From Rossellomorea vietnamensis (GTDB taxonomy: Bacteria > Bacillota > Bacilli > Bacillales > Bacillaceae_B), in contig NZ_VTEI01000005.1 in NCBI RefSeq assembly GCF_008180415.1, forward strand, positions 76,767 through 140,766: a stretch of 64,000 nt of DNA, given 5' to 3'. The translations under genes and the position numbers were made by a program. The notes beneath the pieces are model-generated. The model was not told where the DNA came from, searched no databases, and was given only the letters and a program-made list of their open reading frames with translations. Positions 34,846-42,537 of this stretch are shown here, one piece after another. Every line of letters starts with the position of its first letter. The stretch's first letter is position 1.

Positions 34846-35211
34846 TTGTCTCGCATGAAAGAAAAAGTGTTCAACTGTGAAAAAGAATTAACGCTCTCTG
34901 TCATTGGAGGTAAGTGGAAAATGCTGATCTTGTGGCATTTAGGAAAAGAGGGGACAAAACGCTTCGGTGAATTGAAGTCTCTCATGCCTGGAATAACTCA
35001 ACGGATGCTCGTTAATCAGCTTCGTGAACTGGAGGAAGACCGAATTGTCCACCGCGAAGTCTATCCGGTAGTCCCGCCGAAAGTCGAATATTCCTTGACA
35101 GAACAAGGCCAAACTCTTATGCCGATTCTCGATTCGATGTATGAGTGGGGAAAAAATTATATGACTGATGTTGTTGAAGAAGAAGCATTACAGAAGGATA
35201 CAGCTAAATAG
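34846..35211 (+). CDS. hxlR: HxlR-type transcriptional activator
   Basis: A 121-residue winged-helix regulator, founding family of HxlR proteins. The diagnostic [23 protein letters not shown] segment, [20 protein letters not shown] and [13 protein letters not shown] wing are all present; the Cys near residue 11 is the conserved formaldehyde-reactive Cys of the family. Start placed at the TTG at 34846 (GGAGG 8 bases upstream), giving MSRMKEK, which agrees with the known HxlR start. Divergent from hxlAB, which it activates in the presence of formaldehyde. Confidence 0.95.
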   Translation: MSRMKEKVFNCEKELTLSVIGGKWKMLILWHLGKEGTKRFGELKSLMPGITQRMLVNQLRELEEDRIVHREVYPVVPPKVEYSLTEQGQTLMPILDSMYEWGKNYMTDVVEEEALQKDTAK

Positions 35212-35220
35212 TGGAGAACA

Positions 35221-35254
35221 AAAAACCCGAATGACGAGTGTCATTCGGGTTTTT
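35221..35254. terminator. Bidirectional terminator hxlR / AI-2E gene
   Basis: AAAAACCCGAATGAC and GTCATTCGGGTTTTT form a perfect 15-bp stem around GAGT. It lies between convergent genes and has A and T runs on both sides. Confidence 0.9.
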
Positions 35255-35263
35255 CAGCTTTTA

Positions 35264-36376
35264 TCACGTTACGACTTCAGGCTCGGCTCGGAGTTTTGCT
35301 TCTTTTCGTGCCTTTAAAAACTTCACCAAGTTAATGACGATAGTCTTGATGACAGCATAAGTAGGTACTGCCAGGATCATCCCCAGGACTCCCGCAATGT
35401 TTCCTGCCGCTAATAACAAAATCACAATGGTGGCAGGGTGGGTGTCCAGCGTCTTGCCTAGAATCAAAGGAGAAAGGATGTTTCCTTCGACCTGCTGGGC
35501 AATCACCAATATGAGCAGCACCAATAATGCCTTGCCGGGTGAGTCGAACAGACCGACAATCACTGCGGGTGCTCCGCCAATAAGCGGACCGACATAAGGA
35601 ATGATATTCGTGACCGAAACCGTGATAGCCAGTACCAAAGCAAACCTCAAATCAATGACTAAATAACCGATAAATGACAGAAGCCCTACAAACAGACCTA
35701 CTGTCACCTGACCTTGAATATAGGCAGCGAGGGTGCTGCCAGTCTCTTTAAGAATCGTCAGAGCTTCCTTCCTGTACTCTGCAGGCAAAAACTTCGAAAC
35801 CGCAATCGGGAATCTGTGCCCGTCCTTGAACATGTAAAAAAGAAGGAGAGGTACAGTGACCAGGATAATCGCAATGTTCGCTACTAAGCCAAGGAGATTT
35901 TGAAAACTTCCTGTGATAATCGTAGGAAGGTTGTTCGCAAAATCCACAAGCTTCTGCTGTGCAGTATCCAAAAGTTCCGCCTGTTCATTCATGAACGTTC
36001 TTAACTCAGGGGACCTGGACAGATTTTCAAAGTACTGAAAAGCCTGTGTCGCGTAAGTAGGGAGTTCATTGGCAAGCGCCGTGAACTGTTTTGAAATCGT
36101 TGGCACCAGGTTGACAATTGCCAGCACCAAAAGCCCGACAATCAAAAGATAAATAATCAGAATGGCAACAATTCTCGGAACCTTATAACGCTGCAGGAAA
36201 TTCACAATTGGATTCAACAGAAAATACAGAAACAGAGTAATCAGAATTGGAAAAAACAAAGTTGTAAAAAAAATCGTGATGGGCTGGAACAGAAATGAGA
36301 TTTTCGTAGATACAAATACAATCGTCACGATCAAAAGGATTTGTATCAGCCAGAATTGCAAGCTTTTTTTAGACAC
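35264..36376 (-). CDS. AI-2E family transporter (PerM/YueF-like)
   Basis: A 370-residue permease of the AI-2E (UPF0118) family. Eight predicted helices: two N-terminal pairs (about residues 10-28, 32-52, 60-85), a polar extracytoplasmic stretch with ELPTYATQAFQYFENL, then helices from about 150 onward with the family signature NIIPYVGPLIGGAPAVIVGL and EGNILSPLILGKTLDTHPATIV. Members export autoinducer-2 or act as Na+/H+ antiporters. The GTG at 36376 is chosen because AAAGAGGTCA precedes it; the longer frame to 36442 lacks a site. Convergent with hxlR. Confidence 0.9.
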   Translation of the reverse strand: MSKKSLQFWLIQILLIVTIVFVSTKISFLFQPITIFFTTLFFPILITLFLYFLLNPIVNFLQRYKVPRIVAILIIYLLIVGLLVLAIVNLVPTISKQFTALANELPTYATQAFQYFENLSRSPELRTFMNEQAELLDTAQQKLVDFANNLPTIITGSFQNLLGLVANIAIILVTVPLLLFYMFKDGHRFPIAVSKFLPAEYRKEALTILKETGSTLAAYIQGQVTVGLFVGLLSFIGYLVIDLRFALVLAITVSVTNIIPYVGPLIGGAPAVIVGLFDSPGKALLVLLILVIAQQVEGNILSPLILGKTLDTHPATIVILLLAAGNIAGVLGMILAVPTYAVIKTIVINLVKFLKARKEAKLRAEPEVVT

Positions 36377-36524
36377 GTCATGACCTCTTTTTTTAACAAT
36401 TATGTAGAGTTTGATTATAACAAGAAGAGGAGATTTTAACAATCTTTGGCGGGTGTTTTAGGCTGGACGGTGTGGAGCATAAAGGATTTGATTAGGGCAG
36501 CGGGAAGAACAAAATTATAGTGTG

Positions 36525-36650
36525 CGCTCGTATTTATGTATAATGTGATCGTATATTTGTATAATCCGCTCGTAAAACTGAATAACCCGCTAGTATATCT
36601 GCATACTCCGCTCATAAATCCTGACAACCCGCTCGTATTATCAAATACTT
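36525..36650. repeat. Degenerate tandem repeats with exact 21-bp period (R3)
   Basis: Six units start with CGCTCG or a close variant at 36525, 36546, 36567, 36588, 36609 and 36630. The consensus is roughly CGCTCGTATATCTGTATAACC. Sequence drifts strongly between units, but the 21-bp spacing never changes. Confidence 0.88.
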
Positions 36651-36854
36651 CTCACAAATAACCACAACCAGATATACAGCTGCCGATGCACCGCCAATTT
36701 CGTGCAATTTATACCCTTATATTCCGGCAATAGAACATGAGGGGGCTTCAGGATATATAAAGCTGATAATACTCACAGGTTACAGCTGAATTAATTCCTG
36801 CCAGGAAAAAATTATCATAATATTATTATGTAAACTATATAAAAAATCCCTAAC

Positions 36855-36881
36855 TGAAACTATCTGTTTCCTAATAGCGTC
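36855..36881 (+). promoter_or_regulatory. ECF-sigma-like promoter of the signal peptidase gene
   Basis: TGAAAC at 36855-36860 and CGTC at 36878-36881 are separated by 17 bp, about 80 bp upstream of the gene. This matches the extracytoplasmic-function sigma consensus (TGAAAC-N16/17-CGTC, sigma-M/W/X type). Confidence 0.5.
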
Positions 36882-36962
36882 TAATAGTTAAATAGTGGAT
36901 TGAATGTTGTGAACACTTGCCAATCCCACAAATACATATTGAGAATTAAAGGAGATAAAAAA

Positions 36963-37505
36963 ATGGCAGAAGAAAAAAACAGTACTTTAGAGTGGATGAA
37001 AGCTTTAGGGTTTGCCTTATTAATTGTTTTTGTTGTACGTACTTTCCTTTTTACACCTGTCATGGTTAAAGGAGCCTCTATGAATACCACCTTAGAGGAC
37101 CAGGAAAGAGTCATTGTTTCTAAATTAGGAGAAACAGAAAGATTTGATATCGTAGTATTCCGGGCAGCTGCAGAACAAAACTATATAAAACGTGTTATCG
37201 GACTGCCCGGCGACCGCATCCAGTATAAAGAGGATACTCTCTACGTTAATGGAAAGACAGTTGAAGAGCCTTTTTTGGATGATCAAAAAGAAAAATCAGA
37301 AGGCAGTTTGACGACTTCATTTAAATTAGAGGAAACAGCTGTAGGGCAATCTACCGTTCCAGAAGGTCATGTTTTTGTCTTGGGTGACAACAGAAGAGAC
37401 AGCAAGGACAGCCGCCAAATTGGCGCGATACCCATTGAAACAATAATCGGTAAAACGAATGTCGTTTTTTTTCCTTTGAGTAATATCAGGTTAATTAAAG
37501 AGTAA
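36963..37505 (+). CDS. Type I signal peptidase
   Basis: A 180-residue membrane-bound signal peptidase that cleaves signal peptides from Sec and Tat substrates. One N-terminal helix (residues 13-30), then the catalytic Ser39 in VKGASMNTTL, the general-base Lys76 in YIKRVIGLPGD, and the GDNRRDSKDSRQIG box. The length and single helix fit the Bacillus SipS/SipT class. The ATG at 36963 follows AAAGGAGATAAA; longer readings have no site. An ECF-type promoter upstream suggests induction by envelope stress. A small membrane-protein gene follows. Confidence 0.94.
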   Translation: MAEEKNSTLEWMKALGFALLIVFVVRTFLFTPVMVKGASMNTTLEDQERVIVSKLGETERFDIVVFRAAAEQNYIKRVIGLPGDRIQYKEDTLYVNGKTVEEPFLDDQKEKSEGSLTTSFKLEETAVGQSTVPEGHVFVLGDNRRDSKDSRQIGAIPIETIIGKTNVVFFPLSNIRLIKE

Positions 37506-37583
37506 AGATTTTGCAGGGGAGGTTATTCACAGGAATTGGTAATGACATTTCTCTTTTAAAAGTGAAAATAGAGGGGGGTTAAG

Positions 37584-37823
37584 TTGAAGGATCAACAGGG
37601 CAAGAGGGTTTTATTATTGATTGGCTGGTCGTCTGTCATTTATGCTTTTCTCTTTTCGTCCATTTTCACAGGACTTGTGGGCGCAGGCATAGGGTGGGTG
37701 ATCAAGAAGGATTATCAGGAAAGAAAGCAAGGGCTATACTTGATAATCTTCAGTATTTTAGCCGCCATGTTACCACAGGTCCTAGGGCTTCTTATCATTT
37801 GGTCATTAAATTCGGGTTTCTAG
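37584..37823 (+). CDS. Small membrane protein after signal peptidase
   Basis: A 79-residue protein with two membrane helices (about 12-33 and 49-73) and a basic loop KKDYQERKQG between them. TTG start at 37584 after GAGGGGGGTT. Unknown family; spaced 78 bp after the signal peptidase gene, so it may share its transcript. Confidence 0.5.
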   Translation: MKDQQGKRVLLLIGWSSVIYAFLFSSIFTGLVGAGIGWVIKKDYQERKQGLYLIIFSILAAMLPQVLGLLIIWSLNSGF

Positions 37824-37891
37824 TTTTCTTCAATTTTAGAAGGCATAAAATCTTAGGTTGTGTTTTTGATAGTTTTTGTCTATTCTCCTAA

Positions 37892-38146
37892 AGGTTTATA
37901 AGAGACATTACTGGTCTGTTAAGAAAAGGTTGGAATGGCAAATTCAAAATAGAACGAAGCGGAGATGGCAGAAACACAGCTTCCTATCACGTTATTGAGA
38001 CTAATCAAGGAGGCTATGGAATTGTAACAGGCAAAAATCCTGATTTGAATATAGAAAAAATCAGTGCAGAGTTACTTCATGAAAACTTCGAATGCATGAT
38101 AGACGTTTCAGGACAAATCGTTTGTTATATAAGAAAAGCTTCCTGA
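37892..38146 (+). pseudogene. 5'-truncated coding remnant
   Basis: An open frame of 84 codons with protein-like composition (for example GWNGKFKIERSGDGRNTASY and TGKNPDLNIEKISAELLHEN) ends in TGA at 38144. There is no start codon in its first two thirds, and a TAA precedes it at 37889. It reads like the C-terminal half of a lost gene. Family unknown. Confidence 0.5.
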
Positions 38147-38299
38147 AGAGTTAGAGGAACCATTCCCTGCTGATTTACTTTTTTTGATAAGGAGGGGTTC
38201 TTAATTGATTTGATGGAGGTTGAGGATTAAGGATATTGCCGGCCTTTTCTTTTGTAAGTGACAGGTTTCTGCGGAAGAAGCAAGATCTTGGAGGAGCAT

Positions 38300-38803
38300 A
38301 TGGAATATCATAAGTACGAAGAGTTTATTAAGATTGCAGCAAAGCTAAATGATATTGGCATTACCCCTTTGTTAATGGGATCTGTCGGTTTAGAAGTCAT
38401 ATCGGGAAAGAGTTGGGATGCCCAGGATTTAGATATTCATGTTCCTGGTGATAAAAGGGGTTGCGAAGTGCCACCAGAATTATCCATACATAACTGGAAT
38501 GATATTGTTAAAATTATGAAGTCCATGGAATACAGCCTGATTGATTTGCACGAACATGAGTTTTCTAAAGAAGGGTTTTCGGTTGAATTTGGGATAATGG
38601 ACACTTTACCCAGGTTCGCAGGAGTACAATTAGAGGATCTAGAACAACATCAAGACGGCGCCACCATCTATTATTTACTCAACCCTAAGCAATATTTGAA
38701 GGTTTATGAGGCCTCCTCCAAGGATAGTTATCGTTCTAATAAAAATAATCATAAAGACTTAAGGAAAATAGAATCTTTAAAAAGCATTACCCAGAATGAC
38801 TGA
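38300..38803 (+). CDS. Nucleotidyltransferase-like protein
   Basis: A 167-residue soluble protein. LLMGSVGLEVISGKSWDAQDLDIHV has the GS-then-DxD spacing of minimal nucleotidyltransferases, with a third acidic position possibly in FSVEFGIMD. It resembles stand-alone proteins often labelled phosphoribosylanthranilate isomerase or hypothetical in Bacillus genomes. ATG at 38300 after GGAGGAG; an upstream in-frame ATG at 38258 lacks a site. Substrate unknown. A strong terminator follows. Confidence 0.65.
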   Translation: MEYHKYEEFIKIAAKLNDIGITPLLMGSVGLEVISGKSWDAQDLDIHVPGDKRGCEVPPELSIHNWNDIVKIMKSMEYSLIDLHEHEFSKEGFSVEFGIMDTLPRFAGVQLEDLEQHQDGATIYYLLNPKQYLKVYEASSKDSYRSNKNNHKDLRKIESLKSITQND

Positions 38804-38836
38804 ATGAAAGTTCTGTTAAACTAAAAATTTATGAAG

Positions 38837-38868
38837 GAGCTCAGAGTAACAGACTCTGAGCTCTATTT
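38837..38868 (+). terminator. Terminator after nucleotidyltransferase-like gene
   Basis: GAGCTCAGAGT (38837-38847) and ACTCTGAGCTC (38853-38863) form a perfect 11-bp stem followed by TATTTCT. It lies before a convergent gene and could work on both strands. Confidence 0.8.
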
Positions 38869-38905
38869 CTATAAGATTCGCCAGCTTTACCTGCCTTGAT
38901 CGTTT

Positions 38906-40144
38906 TTATCCACGCCGTTTTTTAAAAACAGCTGTTCCATTGGTGGTGACAGTCTGAAGCAATGCCCGCCAGACACTATAGTCTGGTTTGGGAGGCTTGG
39001 AATTCCCCATTCTTGCCAGCTGCTGCTCATACCAGACGATTTCCAGCATGGAAGCAGACTTATCGAGCCATTTCAATCCAGTTTTCATCGGCTTTAACTT
39101 TATAGTTTCATAAGTTCCTTGAAAAATTTGATTTGGCAGGTCAGGAATCAGGGCTAGCGGCTTGGCGATTCCCACCATATCGATTTCCCCTTGTGCTACA
39201 GCGTCCGTCATCGCCTTTTCTGAGCGGAAGCCGCCGGTGACTACCAAAGGAGTAGACACAATCTCTCGTACCTTTGCTGCAAACTCCAGGAAATAGGCTT
39301 CTCGTTTTTTCGTGCTTTCTTTAACGTTGGCTCCCTGCATCATGGGATTTTCGTAATTACCGCCTGAAATTTCAATAAGATCAATTCCTGCTTGGGCAAG
39401 TTTGCGAATAACCTCCAATGATTCCTCTTCGGTGAAACCGCCTCGCTGAAAGTCAGCTGAATTCAATTTGATTCCAATGGGGAAGTTTTCACCTGTCTGC
39501 TTGCGGATTTCCTGATAGACCTCCAGCAGAAATCTCATTCGATTCTCCAAATTGCCGCCCCACTTATCACTGCGGCGGTTATGATTAGGTGAAAGAAACT
39601 GACTGATGAGGTAGCCATGGGCCCCATGAATTTGAACACCTGTAAAACCGGCTTTTTGGGCGACGCTGGCTGCCTTGCCAAAGCGTGTGACTAATCCCTG
39701 GATATCTTCTTCGGTAAGAGCCCTAGGTTCATTAAAAAATTTTTTCAAGCTCCCGGATAAAGGGATGGCACTAGGTGCCACCGGCGTTTTCGACAGGGTT
39801 CTCGGTGACTGCTTTCCTGGATGATTTAATTGCATCCATAGATGAGTTCCATTTCTTGTTCCAGTTTTTGCCCATTCACTGAGCACATCTAAATCTCTTT
39901 CATCTTCAATAACAACATTTCCTGATTCTCCAAGAGCGTTTCGGTCAATCATGACATTGCCTGTTACGACAAGCCCTGTCCCACCGTCAGCCCAGGTTTT
40001 ATAGAGTGTGACGAGAGCAGGGGAAGAGTTGTGATTATTCGTTCCAAGTGCTTCGCTCATCGCAGATTTAAAAAACCTGTTTTTTATTTTGGCTCCGTTA
40101 GGTAGTGCTAAAGGTTCTGATAAAGGGTGATTCGTATTTTTCAA
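38906..40144 (-). CDS. NADH:flavin oxidoreductase (old yellow enzyme family)
   Basis: A 412-residue FMN-dependent ene-reductase-type enzyme. Family landmarks: NRFFKSAMSEALG, LWMQLNHPGKQSP, FTGVQIHGAHGYLISQFLSPNHNRRSDKWGGNLENRMRFLLE (HxxH substrate-binding pair and NxRSDxWGG), VIEISGGNYENP and LVVTGGF. It would reduce activated C=C bonds using NAD(P)H. The TTG at 40144 is preferred since AGAGGTGA lies 8 bases upstream; the frame reaches to 40246 but runs through the divergent promoter region. Physiological substrate unknown. Confidence 0.9.
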   Translation of the reverse strand: MKNTNHPLSEPLALPNGAKIKNRFFKSAMSEALGTNNHNSSPALVTLYKTWADGGTGLVVTGNVMIDRNALGESGNVVIEDERDLDVLSEWAKTGTRNGTHLWMQLNHPGKQSPRTLSKTPVAPSAIPLSGSLKKFFNEPRALTEEDIQGLVTRFGKAASVAQKAGFTGVQIHGAHGYLISQFLSPNHNRRSDKWGGNLENRMRFLLEVYQEIRKQTGENFPIGIKLNSADFQRGGFTEEESLEVIRKLAQAGIDLIEISGGNYENPMMQGANVKESTKKREAYFLEFAAKVREIVSTPLVVTGGFRSEKAMTDAVAQGEIDMVGIAKPLALIPDLPNQIFQGTYETIKLKPMKTGLKWLDKSASMLEIVWYEQQLARMGNSKPPKPDYSVWRALLQTVTTNGTAVFKKRRG

Positions 40145-40316
40145 ATGTGTTTCACCTCTGTACATAATTTTAATCATGATCATATTATCTAGCTTGATGA
40201 CGTGGTAAATCAACCTTGCACACTCCAGGTCCATTAGAATACACATTGTAAATTGTTGTAATTTTTGAAATAATGTATGGAGTTTGAGAAAGGAAAGGAT
40301 GGAAAAGGTGACTGAA

Positions 40317-40976
40317 ATGAAGACCTATTGGGATGAACAATATTCAAAAGTCAGCAAGTTATGGGGTTTTAAGCCAAAAGAAACACTAGTTCAATACAAA
40401 AACCTTATTCCAAAGCAGGGGAAAGTTCTTGACCTTGGAGTTGGAGAAGGAAGAAATGCACTATATTTTGCCGCCCATGGTTTTACTGTAGAGGGAGTGG
40501 ACATTTCAACAAATGCCATCGAGCGCTGCCGAACACTTGCTGAAGAGGCGGGGCTGAACATATTAACATTACCAGGTGATCTAAGAAACTTTCATATTGA
40601 GAAAAACTCATACTCTCTGATCATATTATCGAATATATTGAACTTTTTTAATAAAGATGAAATCAGCGAAATCATTCAATCGGCTAAAGAAGGGCTGGTC
40701 GACCAAGGACTCATATACATTAATGCATTCGATATATTTGATCCAGGTTACGAGAAGAGCAAGAAAGATTATGAGGAAGTTTCACTAAACACCTTTTACA
40801 GGCCAAATTCAGATTCCTTTATGCATTTTTTTACAAAGTCTGAGTTGGAGAGTTATTTCACCGGTTACAAAGCGATTAAAGCATCGCAGACATACTCTTT
40901 GGATTTAGGCCATGGTGAACCTCATTACCATGGAACGATTGAACTGCTGTTACAAAAAAAGGCTGTTTTCGCATAG
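40317..40976 (+). CDS. SAM-dependent methyltransferase, TehB-like
   Basis: A class I methyltransferase of about 219 residues. Motif I VLDLGVGEGRNALYFAAHG and motif II VEGVDISTNAIERC are clear, with LIILSNILNFF as motif IV. The WDEQYSK...WGFKP start resembles TehB-type tellurite/thiopurine methyltransferases. Start at 40317 follows AAAGGTGA; ATG at 40299 is an alternative. Unusually, the last codons and the TAG stop lie inside the MITE-like element copy C, so the C-terminus KKAVFA is element-derived. Confidence 0.85.
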   Translation: MKTYWDEQYSKVSKLWGFKPKETLVQYKNLIPKQGKVLDLGVGEGRNALYFAAHGFTVEGVDISTNAIERCRTLAEEAGLNILTLPGDLRNFHIEKNSYSLIILSNILNFFNKDEISEIIQSAKEGLVDQGLIYINAFDIFDPGYEKSKKDYEEVSLNTFYRPNSDSFMHFFTKSELESYFTGYKAIKASQTYSLDLGHGEPHYHGTIELLLQKKAVFA

Positions 40977-41131
40977 ATTGTTGCTTTCGGATATCCCCGG
41001 ATACTAAGAGTTTTATCTCTTATTGGGGAAAGTAGTTCTTTTCTTTCATCATTACCAGGCTATTAAGATGAAATATGATTAGTTTTTTGGAATTAGTATC
41101 AAATAGCAACAAAGTTTACGAAAAGAGCCTA
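40957..41131 (+). repeat. MITE-like element, full copy C
   Basis: About 175 bp with terminal inverted repeats: AGGCTGTTTTCGCATAGATT at the left and, inverted, AGGCTCTTTTCGTAAACTTT at the right, extended inward over TTGTTGCT. Internal text GGATACTAAGAGTTTTATCT matches copies A and B. No coding capacity. Confidence 0.85.
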
Positions 41132-41163
41132 CAAGAAAATGAAGAGAAGCAGGAGAGATGAAT

Positions 41164-41604
41164 ATGTTCATTGTCAATGTCGAAGGTGCCATTCACCGTG
41201 ATGGAAAATGGCTGTTGATTTTAAGAAGCGAAAAGGAAGAGCACGCCGGAGGACAACTTTCGCTCGTCGGTGGAAAGTGTGATATTGAAGGAGTGTCCTC
41301 CGATATTTTGGAGAGAACATTGCAACGGGAAATTTTTGAGGAAGTGGGCTGTGAAGTAACAGGCATTCGCTATGTGAACAGTGCTTCCTTCGTGACAGAT
41401 TCAGGTGTGCATGTCATCGATATAGTGTTTTTGTGTCAGCATCATTCTGGAGAACCTTACGCCAAAAGCGTTGATGAAGTTGATAAAGTTGTATGGCTGA
41501 CCACGCCTCAGATACTGGAACTCCCTGAGATGCCTTCTTATCTTATGAAAAACATTTCAATGGCGGATAAAATGCTGAAGGAAAAGGATACGGCAAGGTT
41601 ATGA
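41164..41604 (+). CDS. Nudix hydrolase
   Basis: A 146-residue Nudix-fold protein. GGKCDIEGVSSD leads into LQREIFEEVGCEV, which carries the REUXEEXGU half of the Nudix box; the first half has a small insertion compared with GX5E. ATG at 41164 has GGAG 8 bases upstream; an ATG at 41158 is too close. It overlaps the downstream kinase-like gene by 4 bp, forming a Nudix-kinase-Nudix cassette, perhaps for nucleotide or coenzyme salvage. Confidence 0.82.
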   Translation: MFIVNVEGAIHRDGKWLLILRSEKEEHAGGQLSLVGGKCDIEGVSSDILERTLQREIFEEVGCEVTGIRYVNSASFVTDSGVHVIDIVFLCQHHSGEPYAKSVDEVDKVVWLTTPQILELPEMPSYLMKNISMADKMLKEKDTARL

Positions 41605-42152
41605 GCAGAAAAACCAAAGTTATTGCAGTATCTGGAGTGTCAGGGAGCGGAAAAACGACTGTGACTAAATGTTTAGGAGATAGGTTAAGAAATTCAGAAT
41701 CCCTCTTTTTTGACGATTACATATGGAAGGACTCGCCGGAAGACCTGGTGAAGTGGGTAAAAGAGGGAGCAGATTATGGCCTTTGGAATTTAGAACCATT
41801 GGTAAAAGACGTCATGACTTTGTTTGAGTCCGTAGATCCTCCGTCGTTTATATTACTTGACTACCCTTTCTCCTATCAAAATCAAGGGATGAAGGATTGG
41901 ATCGACCTGTCCATTTACATAGATACCCCGTTGGACGTTGCCCTGGGCAGGCGGATTTTAAGAGATTATAAGAATGGAACCGCATCTGAAATCCATAAAG
42001 ATATAACCTTTTATTTAGAAAAAGGGCGGAGAGCATACGAAGAAATGGAAGCGACTATTAAGGTGGACGCAGATTATATAGTCGGCGGGAAACTTCCTGT
42101 TGAGAGGATAGTTGAACTGATTTTATCCAAGCTAAAGGAAGGTGTTCTTTAA
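41601..42152 (+). CDS. P-loop kinase, uridine kinase-like
   Basis: A 183-residue P-loop NTPase. Walker A GVSGSGKTT at residues 12-20, an acidic DDY motif (ESLFFDDYIW) resembling the substrate-binding DxY of uridine and phosphoribulokinases, FILLDYPFSY as Walker B-like strand, and an Arg-rich lid RRILRDYKNG. Probably phosphorylates a nucleoside or small sugar. Coupled to the Nudix gene before it (ATGA overlap) and followed 1 bp later by a truncated Nudix gene. Confidence 0.78.
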   Translation: MSRKTKVIAVSGVSGSGKTTVTKCLGDRLRNSESLFFDDYIWKDSPEDLVKWVKEGADYGLWNLEPLVKDVMTLFESVDPPSFILLDYPFSYQNQGMKDWIDLSIYIDTPLDVALGRRILRDYKNGTASEIHKDITFYLEKGRRAYEEMEATIKVDADYIVGGKLPVERIVELILSKLKEGVL

Positions 42153-42153
42153 T

Positions 42154-42381
42154 ATGAGTAAAACATCGGGGTGCTTTACGATTATTGTGAATCAGAGGGG
42201 ACAACTGTTATTAGCCAAGCGTAAAGATTACCCTCTTTGGGATTTGCCTAGAGGAAGGCTGGATCAGGGCGAGCAATTTGAGGAGTGTGCTATTCGCGAG
42301 GCGAGGGAGGAAACAGGTAATTCGATCTTCTTTCATAAAAGAGCCAATAAACACCCTGCTATAATAGAAAAACTCCTCTGA
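42154..42381 (+). pseudogene. Truncated Nudix hydrolase gene
   Basis: A 75-residue frame with a perfect Nudix box (GRLDQGEQFEECAIREAREE, then TG) right after a normal first strand (SGCFTIIVNQRGQLLLAKR). It ends 21 residues beyond the box, while the fold normally needs about 130-150 residues. The second half of the domain is missing, so the gene is probably cut by deletion. AAGGAAGGTG gives a good ribosome site. Confidence 0.65.
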
Positions 42382-42474
42382 AGCAGCTTTCCTATCAATC
42401 AACCAATCTATATTCCCTAGATCTCCTAAACAAAACCGAAAACCTAAAAATATTTTAAAAAATCTCATAAATAA

Positions 42475-42501
42475 GAGAACTTTTTCACCCTGAGACTCGT
42501 C
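42475..42501 (+). promoter_or_regulatory. ECF-sigma-like promoter of the MoxR/VWA/ABC operon
   Basis: GAGAAC (42475-42480) and CGTC (42498-42501) with a 17-bp spacer starting in TTTTT, the usual look of AAC-T-rich ECF promoters. The predicted start site would lie about 15 bp before the AGGGGGA ribosome site (42523-42529). Confidence 0.5.
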
Positions 42502-42537
42502 TTTACTTTTGAGAAGATAAAGAGGGGGAAATTTTGG

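Larger units (their letters stand above)
36377..36962. other. Long intergenic region with 21-bp repeats
   Basis: About 590 bp holding the R3 repeat array and the ECF-like promoter of the signal peptidase gene listed separately. The rest (about 36660-36810) shows no gene or hairpin terminator. Confidence 0.5.

Noticed and set aside
34704..34985. 93-codon minus-strand frame over the hxlA-hxlR gap
   Set aside because: Overlaps hxlR and its control region on the other strand; shadow of AT-rich DNA.
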